NCBI GenBank assembly: GCA_021798955.1
Contig: JAJZBK010000010.1
Span: forward strand, 1-51,733
Source of the DNA: Actinomycetes bacterium
GTDB taxonomy: Bacteria; Actinomycetota; Acidimicrobiia; Acidimicrobiales; RAAP-2
DNA length: 51,733 nt
Reading direction: 5' to 3'
Below, in pieces: positions 31,041 to 40,044 of this stretch (the first letter of the stretch is position 1; every line of letters starts with the position of its first letter). The notes beneath the pieces were generated by a model that was not told the origin of the DNA, did no database searches, and was given only the letters and a program-made list of their open reading frames with translations. A program made the position numbers and the translations under genes.

Positions 31041-32155
31041 CACCGGGCCACGACGACCTCGGCCACCGCCGGCAGGCGCGGGGTGAGCGAACGGGCACCG
31101 GTGGGGGAGGTCACGGCGACCGCTGTCCACGGCCCTGCAGGCACCAGTGGTGGCAACGGGTCGCCCCGTAGCGGAGGTGCGGGCTCCAGCAAGGCCAGCT
31201 CGACGGCCAGGTCAACCCGCCCATCTCGTCCGATGGGCGTCGTGAGCCGCCGGCCGGACAGCGTTCGGACCTCTGCTACCAACCCCCGCTGGCGGTAGGC
31301 GTCGACCACCCCGAGGCAACAGGCAAGGACCCGCTCGAACTCGTCACGGTGGTGGACGCCGGCTCGGTCGTCGAGCACGAGGGAGACCTGCGTCCCGATG
31401 GCGGCGTTGCCGAACGTCCGGACGAGCGGTGTCCGCCCCGGAGCGAGGGACGCCCAGTGCAGCCGGTGGAGCCGGTCACCAAGCCGGTAGGGCCGGAGCC
31501 CGACGAGCTCCCCCGGCCCGTCGTCGCCCGCCCGGCCTGTCGCTTCCACCGAGTGCGGCGAGGAGCCAGAGCCGGCCGACACGGGCTCGTCCCCGGAAGG
31601 ACCTGCCGCCGGGACGACCACCAGCGACCACGCCGGGAGCTCGGCGACGACGGTGCCGGTCGCGGCGAACGGGTCGAGCACCCACAGCTGCCCCGGCCCG
31701 CCTCGCAGCCGGCCGCGTCGTGCCGTCGGCAGTGGCAGCTCGATCGTCTGCGAACCGCCGGGGGCGAGCGGCGTCGTGCTGGCCGCGGGCCGTATCGGGG
31801 CGACGACGGCGCGCGCCGAGGAGCCCAGGAGCACGTCAGGACAGTGCCGGCGACCGACGTTGACGACCGTGACCCGCAACACGGCGGAGCCGCCGACCTC
31901 GACGACGGCCGGTACGGGATGGGCAGTGGCAACGACCCGGCACCCGATCCGTGCTCGCAGGGGCGTCACGGCGCCGACCAGCAGGAGTGCGGTGGTCGAC
32001 GCGGCAAGGGGAGCGAGCACCCAGCCTCGCGGCGAGAAGCCGGCGATCACGACCCAGCACGCGACGGCCGCGGCGAGGGCTCCGGCCCCTCGCACCGTGA
32101 CCCGCAGCACGGGAGGCCTCCTGCCCCGGTCCTCGTCCTGCCCGCCGGCACCCAT
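31040..32155 (-). CDS. DUF58 domain protein
   Basis: A 371-residue protein with two adjacent N-terminal helices (about 22-62), an Ig-like external region, and the DUF58 signature ELVGLRPYRLGDRLHRLHWASLARG-like segment at about 218-242 (von Willebrand factor A-like fold). It lies 1 nt after moxR and overlaps the start of the transglutaminase gene. In this common three-gene set the MoxR ATPase is thought to act as a chaperone on the VWA-like partner. ATG 32155 is used; there is no separate promoter. Confidence 0.85.
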   Translation of the reverse strand: MGAGGQDEDRGRRPPVLRVTVRGAGALAAAVACWVVIAGFSPRGWVLAPLAASTTALLLVGAVTPLRARIGCRVVATAHPVPAVVEVGGSAVLRVTVVNVGRRHCPDVLLGSSARAVVAPIRPAASTTPLAPGGSQTIELPLPTARRGRLRGGPGQLWVLDPFAATGTVVAELPAWSLVVVPAAGPSGDEPVSAGSGSSPHSVEATGRAGDDGPGELVGLRPYRLGDRLHRLHWASLAPGRTPLVRTFGNAAIGTQVSLVLDDRAGVHHRDEFERVLACCLGVVDAYRQRGLVAEVRTLSGRRLTTPIGRDGRVDLAVELALLEPAPPLRGDPLPPLVPAGPWTAVAVTSPTGARSLTPRLPAVAEVVVAR

Positions 32156-32156
32156 C

Positions 32157-33164
32157 TCAGGCCAGTCGGTCGGGAGGAGGGCTTGCCCGTTCCGGGCTCG
32201 GGACCGGCACGCTGGCGACCACCTCGCCGATCAGGGACTCGGCGTCCTCGCCCGAGTGCTCTGCTCCCGGCTCGAGCAGGACGCGATGGGCCAGGACCGG
32301 CACGGCCATGACCTGGACATCGTCCGGGGTCACGTACGGGCGGGATCGCGAGACGGCGACGGACCGGGCGGCGGCGAGGAGGGCCAGGGCGGCACGAGGC
32401 GAGGCGCCGACGGCGATCGTCGGGTGCACCCGAGTCGCCGACACGAGGTCGTAGACGTAGCGGAGCAGAACGGACGAGGAGTGCACGCCGGCCGCAGCCT
32501 GCATCAGCGCGGCGAGCTCCGCGGGGGTCACGGCGGGAGCGAGGTCAACCAGCCCGGGGGTGCCACCGTTGCCGGCGAGGAGCGCGAGCTCGTGCTCTGG
32601 ACCCGGGTAGCCGAGGGCAATGCGAGCCAGGAAGCGGTCGCGCTGGCTGTGGGGCAGCAGCGAGGTCCCGGCCATGTCGAACGGGTTCTGGGTGGCGATG
32701 ACCATGAAGGGACGGGGGAGCGCTGCTGTCGTGCCATCGACCGATACCTGACGCTCTTCCATGGCCTCCAGCAGCGCCGACTGGGTACGGGGAGATGCTC
32801 GATTGAGCTCGTCGGCCACCAGCACGTTGGTGAACACCGGGCCGGGTCGGAAGTGGGGCTGGCCGTCCCGCGGGTCGAGGACCATGGCGCCGATCGCGTC
32901 GGCAGGAAGGAGGTCGGCCGTGCACTGCAGCCGTCGCATGTCGAGCCCCAGCGCGCCGGCAAGCGCCTTGGCCAGGGTGGTCTTGCCCATGCCCGGCAGG
33001 TCCTCGACCAACAGGTGTCCGCCAGCCACCAGGCAGGCCACGGCCACCGTCACCACGTCGGGACGGGGAGTGACGAACACGGACTCAACGGTGGCGACGA
33101 CGGAGGCGAACGTGGCGGCGGCCTCGTCGAGGACGACGCTGGCGAGGACGTCGGACGTGCCCAC
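32157..33164 (-). CDS. MoxR-family AAA+ ATPase
   Basis: A 335-residue AAA_3 ATPase. Walker A is LVEDLPGMGKTTLAKAL at about 52-68; Walker B LVADELNRASPRTQSALLEAMEE carries Asp-Glu; sensor 1 is VIATQNP and the arginine-finger region is HSQRDRFLARI. The C-terminal lid (AAA_lid_2) includes VHPTIAVGASPRAALALL. First gene of the moxR-DUF58-transglutaminase operon. GTG 33164 is preceded by TAGGCT at exactly six bases, so it is probably leaderless. Confidence 0.92.
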   Translation of the reverse strand: MGTSDVLASVVLDEAAATFASVVATVESVFVTPRPDVVTVAVACLVAGGHLLVEDLPGMGKTTLAKALAGALGLDMRRLQCTADLLPADAIGAMVLDPRDGQPHFRPGPVFTNVLVADELNRASPRTQSALLEAMEERQVSVDGTTAALPRPFMVIATQNPFDMAGTSLLPHSQRDRFLARIALGYPGPEHELALLAGNGGTPGLVDLAPAVTPAELAALMQAAAGVHSSSVLLRYVYDLVSATRVHPTIAVGASPRAALALLAAARSVAVSRSRPYVTPDDVQVMAVPVLAHRVLLEPGAEHSGEDAESLIGEVVASVPVPSPERASPPPDRLA

Positions 33165-33170
33165 GGAGGC

Positions 33171-33176
33171 AGCCTA
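33171..33176 (-). promoter_or_regulatory. putative -10 of leaderless moxR
   Basis: TAGGCT on the minus strand, six bases (GCCTCC), then GTG 33164. Single promoter visible for the three-gene operon. Confidence 0.55.
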
Positions 33177-33239
33177 GGACCTGGTGGCCACCGGGGGGCG
33201 GGAGCTGGCTCCGTGCTGTACGCCGCACCCGACCCCGGG

Positions 33240-33245
33240 TACGCT
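33240..33245 (+). promoter_or_regulatory. putative -10 of the membrane-anchored protein gene
   Basis: TACGCT, 111 nt before ATG 33357. Initiation near 33252 would place the 9-bp repeats at 33275-33310 in the 5' leader. Confidence 0.3.
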
Positions 33246-33274
33246 GGGCCTTGGGGATGCGGGCGTGGGCGCAA

Positions 33275-33310
33275 TCGGCTCGGTCGGCTCGGTCGGCTCG
33301 GTCGGCTCGG
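33275..33310 (+). repeat. four perfect 9-bp tandem repeats (TCGGCTCGG)
   Basis: Four uninterrupted TCGGCTCGG units in the moxR / 33357 divergent gap, about 47 bp before the plus-strand gene. Confidence 0.95.
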
Positions 33311-33356
33311 TCGACCCGGGTAGGCCAGCAGGCCGGCGAGCGTGGGGTGTTCGAAC

Positions 33357-34682
33357 ATGGACGGTGGACGGCGGCGGCGGGGGGCAGACCGGCCAGGAAG
33401 CGCTGAGTCGATCGGGCGGGCACCCCTCTACCTCGAGGAGGAACCCGAACGGTTGCCCCGGCTCCGTGGAACGGTCGTCCTGAGGGCCGGGGCGGTAGCG
33501 GTCGTCGTCGCGGCCGTGGCGGTCCCCGCGGTCCTGCTGGGTACGAACGTCGGGAACCGGACCGCTGCACCTCCGACATCGACCTCCACACCCTCGCCCC
33601 GCGGTGCGCAGGGTGGGACCCAAGTCGTGCTCAGCGCGCTGAGCGCCACGACCGCCTCGGGGAGCTTCGACATGAGCTACCGGCTGACACAGACAGGGCC
33701 GCCGTCGAACAGCTCCACGACCACGACCACCACGTGTGCCCCCGTGGCGGTCACCGGAGGCACTGGCAGCTCGGCTTTGGTGCCGCCGGGCACGGCTTCG
33801 AGCGGTGGGGTCCCGGCGACCACCCCAGCCACCACCTGCTTCTACCCGGCACCCACGCAGTTGGCCATGGTCACCGGCACCGGAGTGATCGACGTCACTC
33901 CCTATGCCATGGTGGCCACCGCGGCCATCGGCTCGGAGGGCTCCGGGGGGAACGCCGCGGCAGGGCTGTCGGTGTCGGTACGCGTGGACTCCACCAGTGT
34001 GTGGGAGCTCTCGGCCGGCGACGGCGGTCTGGCACCGACGCCCGCCGACGACCGGGCTGGTTCCGGCGAGACGTTGAGCCAGTTCAGCAGCTTGGTCGAC
34101 ACCTCACTCGGTCGGCGAGCAGGACCAGCGGCAGTGCTGGCCATGGCCAGCCCCACCGGGTACCTCGACCTCGCCCAGAACGAGGTCGCCTCAGCCGACG
34201 AGGTTGGGACAGGGACCGTGGACGGCCAGGCCGTCACCACCTACGCCGTGCCCATCACCCCGGCAGCCGAGGCGAGCCTTCCCGGCACCAGCACCGAGCA
34301 ACGAGCAGCGATCTCGCTGGCGCTCGCGCAGCTTGCCAGCCAGGGCTACACGGGGACGACCGACTTCGTCTCGGTGGGCTCCTCCGGCTACATCCTCGCT
34401 TCGAAGGCGATCGCGCACTTCAACGACGGTGCGACGGTGACCTTGGCGACCAACTTCTCGGACTTCGGCTGTGCCGGTCGTGTCCTCATGCCCGGACAAC
34501 AGGGGAGCGGCGTGCCGCCGGCCGGGTGCACCTCTCCAGTCGTCCCGGCCAGCACCGCCACGGCACCTGCGCCGTCAGCGACCTCGGGCGCATCTGCGGC
34601 CTCCCGCACCACGACCGCACCGCCGGCACCCACCAGCACCAGCGCGGCCGTGCCTACGACCAGCACCGCCACCACCGGTTGA
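33357..34682 (+). CDS. membrane-anchored secreted protein, unknown function
   Basis: A 441-residue protein: ~38 polar residues, one helix (about 39-62), then an extracytoplasmic region rich in Thr/Ser/Pro/Ala. No lipobox. After a Thr-rich link (about 65-105) the segments FDMSYRLTQTG, GTGVIDVTPYAMVA, VRVDSTSVWELSAG, and the later GQAVTTYAVPI give an alternating beta pattern that loosely resembles LppX/LolA-type lipid-binding folds, but this is only a guess. The final ~60 residues are Thr/Ala/Pro low-complexity. ATG 33357 is taken over GTG 33342 because of the GTGGGGTG stretch just before it. Divergent from moxR; convergent with nadA. Confidence 0.65.
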   Translation: MDGGRRRRGADRPGSAESIGRAPLYLEEEPERLPRLRGTVVLRAGAVAVVVAAVAVPAVLLGTNVGNRTAAPPTSTSTPSPRGAQGGTQVVLSALSATTASGSFDMSYRLTQTGPPSNSSTTTTTTCAPVAVTGGTGSSALVPPGTASSGGVPATTPATTCFYPAPTQLAMVTGTGVIDVTPYAMVATAAIGSEGSGGNAAAGLSVSVRVDSTSVWELSAGDGGLAPTPADDRAGSGETLSQFSSLVDTSLGRRAGPAAVLAMASPTGYLDLAQNEVASADEVGTGTVDGQAVTTYAVPITPAAEASLPGTSTEQRAAISLALAQLASQGYTGTTDFVSVGSSGYILASKAIAHFNDGATVTLATNFSDFGCAGRVLMPGQQGSGVPPAGCTSPVVPASTATAPAPSATSGASAASRTTTAPPAPTSTSAAVPTTSTATTG

Positions 34683-34797
34683 CCTGACCGCGGCGGCACC
34701 GGTGCCAGACCGGGCCCAGCAGCACCCGGTGTGGCGTCGCACCAGCCCCAGTGCGCTCCCCGGACCCCGGTAACCGGACCGGTCCTCGGAGCGGTTG

Positions 34798-35919
34798 CTA
34801 CACAGTGGCAAGCATCCGCTCGAGGGCGATGCGCGCCCAGTGCGCCGTCTCCTCGTCGACGGTGATCCGGTTGCGCACCTCGCCCCCCACCAGCCCCTCG
34901 AGGACCCAGGCGAGATGTGCCGCGTCGATGCGGTACATCGTCGAGCAGGGGCAGACGAGTGGGTCGATCGAGCGGACCGTCTTGTCCGGTGTCTCGGTAG
35001 CCAGCCGTTCGACGAGGTGGATCTCCGTCGCCACGCCGATCACCGACCCCGGCGGCGCGTCGGCGACCGCCTTGATGATGAAGTCGGTCGAGCCCACCAG
35101 GTCGGCAACCTCCACGACGTCGTGGGCGCACTCGGGGTGGACCACCACGAGGGCGCCGGGGTGCACCTGGCGGAAGGCGGCCACGTGCTCGGGACGGAAC
35201 CGCTGGTGGACCGAACAGTGCCCGTTCCACAGGAGGAGCGATGCCTCCTTGAGGGTCGCATCGTCGAGGCCGCCCCGCGCCCGCCGCGGGTCCCACACCG
35301 CCATGTCGTCAGCGCCGTAGCCGAGCTGGAACCCGGTGTTGCGCCCGAGATGCTGGTCGGGGAAGAAGAGCACCTGGTCACCGTGGGGTGTCCCGCCGGG
35401 GGAGCGGCGGTCCCCGATGGCCCAGGTGACGACCGCCCGGGCGTTCGAGGAGGTGCACACCACGCCACCGTGGCGGCCGACGAAGGCCTTCAGGGCGGCC
35501 GACGAGTTCATGTAGGTGACGGGCACGACTCGATCGAGGTCTGTGACGGTGCCGAGCACCTCCCAGGCCTCCTCGACGGCGTCGAGGTCGGCCATGTCCG
35601 CCATCGAGCACCCGGCGTTGAGATCGGGCAGCACGACCTGCTGCCGTTCGTCCGTCAGCACGTCGGCGGACTCAGCCATGAAGTGGACGCCACAGAACAC
35701 CACGAACTCGGCGTCGTGCCGGTCGGCTGCCAGCCGGGAGAGGGCGAACGAGTCACCGCGGGCATCCGCCCACCGCATCACCTCGTCGCGTTGGTAGTGG
35801 TGACCGAGCACCAGGACTCGGGGACCGAGCGCCTGCTTGGCTGCGGCGATCATGTCGGCGAGCTCGTCGGGCGACGCGGCCGCGTACCGCTCGGGGAGTG
35901 CCGCTTGGAGCCGGATCAT
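34798..35919 (-). CDS. nadA: quinolinate synthase A
   Basis: A 373-residue [4Fe-4S] enzyme that condenses iminoaspartate with DHAP to quinolinate in NAD synthesis. The three cluster cysteines are visible in VFCGVHFMAESADVL, VVCTSSNA and PLVCPCSTMYRID. LGHHYQRDEVMRWAD and MNSSAALKAFVGRHGG are substrate-site segments. Start ATG 35919 has AAGGGGG 10 nt upstream; the upstream extension of the frame runs antisense to uvrC. nadB and nadC are not next to it. It faces uvrC across a 270-bp divergent gap. Confidence 0.96.
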   Translation of the reverse strand: MIRLQAALPERYAAASPDELADMIAAAKQALGPRVLVLGHHYQRDEVMRWADARGDSFALSRLAADRHDAEFVVFCGVHFMAESADVLTDERQQVVLPDLNAGCSMADMADLDAVEEAWEVLGTVTDLDRVVPVTYMNSSAALKAFVGRHGGVVCTSSNARAVVTWAIGDRRSPGGTPHGDQVLFFPDQHLGRNTGFQLGYGADDMAVWDPRRARGGLDDATLKEASLLLWNGHCSVHQRFRPEHVAAFRQVHPGALVVVHPECAHDVVEVADLVGSTDFIIKAVADAPPGSVIGVATEIHLVERLATETPDKTVRSIDPLVCPCSTMYRIDAAHLAWVLEGLVGGEVRNRITVDEETAHWARIALERMLATV

Positions 35920-36177
35920 CGTCGTGCTACCCCCTTGGGGAGGCGCTCTGGTCGTGGCCGGCGGGGACAGCCTGGTCGCCCATCCGCGGGGATGTCGGCC
36001 CCGGAGCGGTTCGTATCGCCGGATACCAGGCCGGCGTATGGCCAGTTTAGGTCGGCACCCGCCGCGCGTGCCGCATGGTCGTCGGCACCCGCCGAGCGGA
36101 GGGCACCGTTGCCCTGGCGTCGTCGGGCAGGCCCCGGGGCTTGGTCGACACCGGCACGACAGCGGGGTGGCCCGCGG

Positions 36178-36183
36178 CACACT
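36178..36183 (+). promoter_or_regulatory. possible -10 of uvrC
   Basis: CACACT, six bases (GGGACC), then GTG 36190: the same geometry as uvrA and uvrB but with one mismatch at the first position. There is no ribosome-binding site. Confidence 0.3.
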
Positions 36184-36189
36184 GGGACC

Positions 36190-38157
36190 GTGCTCAGCCG
36201 TCCCCCTGCGTCGTCCATCCCCGACAGCCCGGGGTCCTACCAGTTCGTCGACGGCTCCGGACGGGTGCTCTACGTCGGCAAGGCGAAGTCGCTGCGACAA
36301 CGGCTGGCTTCGTACTTCGTCGATCCCCACCTGCTCGCCCCCCGTACGGCCCAGATGGTCGCCCAGGCCGACCACGTCGAGTGGGTCGTCGTGGCCAACG
36401 AGGCGGAAGCGCTCCTCCTCGAGCACAACCTGATCCAGCAGCACCAGCCCCGCTACAACGTCCGCCTGAAGGACGACAAGAGCTACCCCTGGCTTGCCGT
36501 CACCGTCGGTGACCAGTGGCCACGCCCCGCCGTCGTGCGCGGACGCAAGCGGGCCGGCGTCCGGTACTTCGGGCCGTACCCGAACGTGGGGGCCATCCGG
36601 GGCACCCTCGACCTCCTGTTGCGCTCCTACCCGTTGCGCACCTGCTCGGACGCCAAGCTCCACCGGCACGAGCGGCTCGGGCGCCCCTGCCTGCTGTTCC
36701 ACATCGAACGGTGCTGTGGCCCCTGCATCGGACAGGTGGGCCACGACGACTACCAGGCCATGGTCGACGACGTCATGGGGTTCCTGGCCGGGCGCACGGC
36801 ACCCCTCGAACAAGCGCTCGAAGCCGACATGACAGCGGCGGCCGCGGCCCTCGAGTTCGAGCGAGCGGCGCGGTTGCGCGATCGGCTCGAAGCCGTACGG
36901 GCCGCCGATGCCGTGCGTCAAATGGAGCTCGAGCACCCCGAAGACCTCGACGTCGTGGGCATCGCCGGCGACGACCTCGAGGCTGCCGTCCAGGTGTTCC
37001 ACGTACGAGCCGGCAAGGTCATCGGTCGTCTCGGCCTCCTGGTCGACAAGGTCGAAGACCTCACGTCAGGAGAGCTGCTCGACCGCGTCCTCGTCGACGT
37101 CTACGCGGACGCGGCCAACGGCGTTCCGCCCTTGGTGCTGGTGCCCGAAGCGCTCGCCGATCCAGAGGGCACGACCGCCTACCTCCGGGATCGGCGAGGT
37201 GGTCCGGTGGTGGTCCGCGTCCCCCGGCGCGGCGTCAAACGCGCCCTGGCTGAGACCGTCGAGCGGAACGCCCACGACGCCTTCGTCCGTCATCGGCTCT
37301 CTCGGATGGCCGACCACAACAGCCGGGCACGGGCCCTCGAAGCCCTCCAAGCCGCGCTCGGGCTCCCTCAGGCGCCACTTCGTATCGAGTGCTACGACAT
37401 GAGCCACCTCCAAGGCACCGACTACGTCGGCTCGATGGTCGTCTTCGAGGACGGGCTGGCGAAGAAGCAGGACTACCGGCACTTCCGGGTGACCACCGTC
37501 CCCGGCAACGACGACTACGCGGCGATGGAGGAGGTGCTCACCCGCCGCCTGACCTCGCTGCTCGCGGACGAGCACCGGGACGTGCCCGGGGTCGCACCGG
37601 CAGGACCGGTCGAAGCGGGCTCCGACGGACCCTCCTCCCGAAGGCGAGAGGCGAGGCGCCGCTTTGCCTACCCGCCCCAGCTGCTCCTCCTCGACGGTGG
37701 GCTCGGTCAGCTCCATGTCGGCATGCGGGTGCTCGACCGCCTGGGCCTTCGTGAGGAGGTGCCGATCGCCGCCCTGGCCAAGAGCTTCGAAGAGGTCTAC
37801 GTCCCGGGCCGTCCGGAGCCGTTGCGCCTGCCCCGGCAGTCCGAGGCCCTCTACCTCCTCCAACAGGTCCGCGACGAGGCCCATCGCTTCGCCGTCACCT
37901 ACCACCGCACGCTGCGGGGCAAGCGCATGACGGCAAGCGTGCTCGACGGGGTACCAGGCCTCGGCCAGCGGCGCCGCACCCGGCTGCTCGAGCAGTTCGG
38001 CGGAATGAGCGGGCTGCGGAACGCCTCCCGAGAGGAGCTCCTGGCGGTTAGTTGGCTGCCGTCTTCGGTCGGTGCCGCCGTGCACGCCCGGCTCCACGTG
38101 CCGCTCGCCCCGGCCAGCGGCACGAACGGCGCCGTCCGTGCCAAGGTGGAGGCGTGA
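36190..38157 (+). CDS. uvrC: excinuclease ABC subunit C
   Basis: A 655-residue dual-incision nuclease. The GIY-YIG domain is at about 12-95 (PGSYQFVDGSGRVLYVGKA), a Cys cluster CCGPCIG near 176, a UVR motif (LEADMTAAAAALEFERAARLRDRLEAV, about 212-238) for UvrB binding, the RNase H-like domain with Asp residues in IECYDMSHLQGTDYVGSMVVF and LLLDGGLGQL, and a C-terminal helix-hairpin-helix pair (LDGVPGLGQRRRTRLLEQFGG). An arginine-rich insert (about 462-495) is variable. GTG 36190 is chosen because it precedes the conserved PDSPGSYQF; the frame upstream overlaps nadA antisense. The stop overlaps rapZ as GTGA. Confidence 0.96.
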   Translation: MLSRPPASSIPDSPGSYQFVDGSGRVLYVGKAKSLRQRLASYFVDPHLLAPRTAQMVAQADHVEWVVVANEAEALLLEHNLIQQHQPRYNVRLKDDKSYPWLAVTVGDQWPRPAVVRGRKRAGVRYFGPYPNVGAIRGTLDLLLRSYPLRTCSDAKLHRHERLGRPCLLFHIERCCGPCIGQVGHDDYQAMVDDVMGFLAGRTAPLEQALEADMTAAAAALEFERAARLRDRLEAVRAADAVRQMELEHPEDLDVVGIAGDDLEAAVQVFHVRAGKVIGRLGLLVDKVEDLTSGELLDRVLVDVYADAANGVPPLVLVPEALADPEGTTAYLRDRRGGPVVVRVPRRGVKRALAETVERNAHDAFVRHRLSRMADHNSRARALEALQAALGLPQAPLRIECYDMSHLQGTDYVGSMVVFEDGLAKKQDYRHFRVTTVPGNDDYAAMEEVLTRRLTSLLADEHRDVPGVAPAGPVEAGSDGPSSRRREARRRFAYPPQLLLLDGGLGQLHVGMRVLDRLGLREEVPIAALAKSFEEVYVPGRPEPLRLPRQSEALYLLQQVRDEAHRFAVTYHRTLRGKRMTASVLDGVPGLGQRRRTRLLEQFGGMSGLRNASREELLAVSWLPSSVGAAVHARLHVPLAPASGTNGAVRAKVEA

Positions 38158-39005
38158 GCGAGTACCTGGTGGTCACCGGCATGTCCGGCGCGGGGCGCTC
38201 GACGGCTGGCGCCACGCTCGAGGACCTGGGTTGGTTCGTCATCGACAACATGCCTTCGGCGCTCATCTCCAAGGTGTCCGAGCTGGTCGACGGGGCCGGG
38301 TCGGAGATGGAACGTGTCGCCTTCGTGGTCGGCAGGGCGGGCGGTGATGTCGAGGACGTGCTCCCAGCCCTGGACGCCCTGCGCTCGGCGCGCAACCGCG
38401 TGCGCATCCTCTTCCTCGACGCCCCCGACGAGGTGCTCATTCGCCGGTTCGAAGGCACTCGGCGTCGGCACCCACAGGGTTCGGGCGGCGTCGAGGCCTC
38501 CATCGCCGACGAGCGCCGGATGCTCGCCGACCTACGCGACCGGGCCGACCTGGTCGTCGACACCGGCGAGCTCAACACCAACCAACTGCGTTCACGCCTG
38601 ATCGAGGTCTTCGCAGCCGGGCAGCCCGACGCCTCGATGAGCACGTCGGTCGTGTCGTTCGGCTTCAAGTACGGCGTGCCCATCGACGTCGACCTCATGT
38701 TCGACTGCCGGTTCCTGCCCAATCCGTTCTGGGTGGAGTCGCTCCGGCACCACACCGGGCTCGAGGCGCCGGTGCGCGACTACGTGCTGGAGCGCTCCGA
38801 GACCCAGGAGTTCCTGGCCAAGCTCGACGACCTCCTGGCCATGCTGGTCCCCGCCTACGTTCGGGAGGGCAAGTCGTACCTGACCATCGCCCTCGGCTGT
38901 ACCGGTGGCCGGCACCGCTCGGTCGCCATCGGAGAGGAGCTCGGGCGTCGCCTGGCCACACGGGGGGTGGCGGCGACGGTCTTCCACCGGGACATCGAAC
39001 GGTGA
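38154..39005 (+). CDS. rapZ: RapZ-family nucleotide-binding protein
   Basis: A 283-residue RapZ/YvcJ protein. P-loop region VVTGMSGAGRSTAGATLEDLGWFVIDNMP at about 5-33; Arg replaces the usual Lys of Walker A, as seen in other actinobacterial members. The C-terminal half has FGFKYGVPIDVDLMFDCRFLPNPFW, YLTIALGCTGGRHRSV, the family's most conserved stretch. In E. coli RapZ controls glmS via small RNAs; in actinobacteria the role is unclear. GTG 38154 overlaps the uvrC stop, and its own stop overlaps yvcK, giving a tightly coupled uvrC-rapZ-yvcK operon. Confidence 0.94.
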   Translation: MSEYLVVTGMSGAGRSTAGATLEDLGWFVIDNMPSALISKVSELVDGAGSEMERVAFVVGRAGGDVEDVLPALDALRSARNRVRILFLDAPDEVLIRRFEGTRRRHPQGSGGVEASIADERRMLADLRDRADLVVDTGELNTNQLRSRLIEVFAAGQPDASMSTSVVSFGFKYGVPIDVDLMFDCRFLPNPFWVESLRHHTGLEAPVRDYVLERSETQEFLAKLDDLLAMLVPAYVREGKSYLTIALGCTGGRHRSVAIGEELGRRLATRGVAATVFHRDIER

Positions 39006-39886
39006 GCCGCCACGACGGGCGACGCTCGTCTCCGGCGATTGCCGCTGTCGGCGGCGGGCACGGCCTGGCGGCCACCCTGCGGGCCGTACGGACCTTCACC
39101 GACCGGGTCACGGCCGTGGTGTCGGTGGCCGACGACGGGGGCTCCTCGGGCCGGCTCCGCGAGCTGTTCCAGGTGTTGGCTCCGGGTGATCTCCGCAAGT
39201 GCCTGGTGGCCCTGGCCGAACCCGGCTCGCTCCTCGCCAAGGCGTTCACGCTCCGCTACGCCGAGGAGGAGCTCGCCGGGCACACCCTCGGCAACCTCGT
39301 CATCACTGCCATGATGGACGTCGCCGGCGACCCCGTCGCCGGCCTGGACGAGGTCTGTCGGCTCCTCGGGATCAAGGGCCGGGTGCTGCCGGCTACGAGC
39401 GAGCCCGTCGTCCTGAAAGCCGAAGCCGAGGCCGGACCGGTCGCCGGACAGGTGGCCGTCATGGGGACCGCCGACATCCGTCGGGTGTCCCTCGTCCCGG
39501 CAGAGCCGTCGGTCCCGCCGGCAGTCGAGGCTGCCCTGGCCGGGGCCGACCTGGTCGTGGTCGGCCCCGGGTCGCTCTTCACCAGCGTCCTGGCCGCCGC
39601 CGCTGTTCCCGCCCTGCGGTCTGCCATCGCCGCCTCCCCGGCCCGGACGGTCTACGTCTGCAACCTCCACCCGCAAGACCCCGAGACGAGGGGGTTCGAC
39701 GTGGCTGCCCACGTGGCCGCCCTCCTCGCCCACGGCATCGAGCCCGACGTCGTGCTGTGCGATCCGGGTGGGCTGGATGTGGGCTCGCCAGCCGTGTCGA
39801 CGATCTGCCGACCGCTCGCCCGGCCCAACGGGTTGGCCCACGATCCGGCGCTGTTGGCTGAGGCCCTCGAAGACCTGCTCGACTGA
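39002..39886 (+). CDS. yvcK: YvcK/CofD-like gluconeogenesis factor
   Basis: A 294-residue protein of the CofD/YvcK family, involved in UDP-sugar binding and carbon-flux/cell-shape control in Gram-positives. [17 protein letters not shown] at about 14-30, [24 protein letters not shown], and the later [21 protein letters not shown] and [12 protein letters not shown] segments are diagnostic. GTG 39002 overlaps the rapZ stop by four bases. The gene usually following it, whiA, is absent; 158 bp separate it from gap. Confidence 0.93.
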   Translation: MSRHDGRRSSPAIAAVGGGHGLAATLRAVRTFTDRVTAVVSVADDGGSSGRLRELFQVLAPGDLRKCLVALAEPGSLLAKAFTLRYAEEELAGHTLGNLVITAMMDVAGDPVAGLDEVCRLLGIKGRVLPATSEPVVLKAEAEAGPVAGQVAVMGTADIRRVSLVPAEPSVPPAVEAALAGADLVVVGPGSLFTSVLAAAAVPALRSAIAASPARTVYVCNLHPQDPETRGFDVAAHVAALLAHGIEPDVVLCDPGGLDVGSPAVSTICRPLARPNGLAHDPALLAEALEDLLD

Positions 39887-39925
39887 CCTCTGGGCGCCAA
39901 TGCGGCACAACCCGTCCCCATGGCC

Positions 39926-39931
39926 TAGGTT
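39926..39931 (+). promoter_or_regulatory. putative -10 of the gap operon
   Basis: TAGGTT, with initiation expected near 39938. This leaves a leader of about 107 nt ending in GAGGTGG shortly before ATG 40045. Confidence 0.35.
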
Positions 39932-40044
39932 TATGCGCCGCACGCTGGGCTCGGCACCCGCCCCGTCCGGCAGCGCCGAGCGACGGGGGTCGGACCGTCG
40001 CACCGTGCAGGCAACACGAGCACACTGGACGAGGTGGACGGACG

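Noticed and set aside
34683..34797. Terminator between the 33357 gene and nadA
   Set aside because: Only short palindromes such as GGACCGGTCC are present; no convincing stem-loop.
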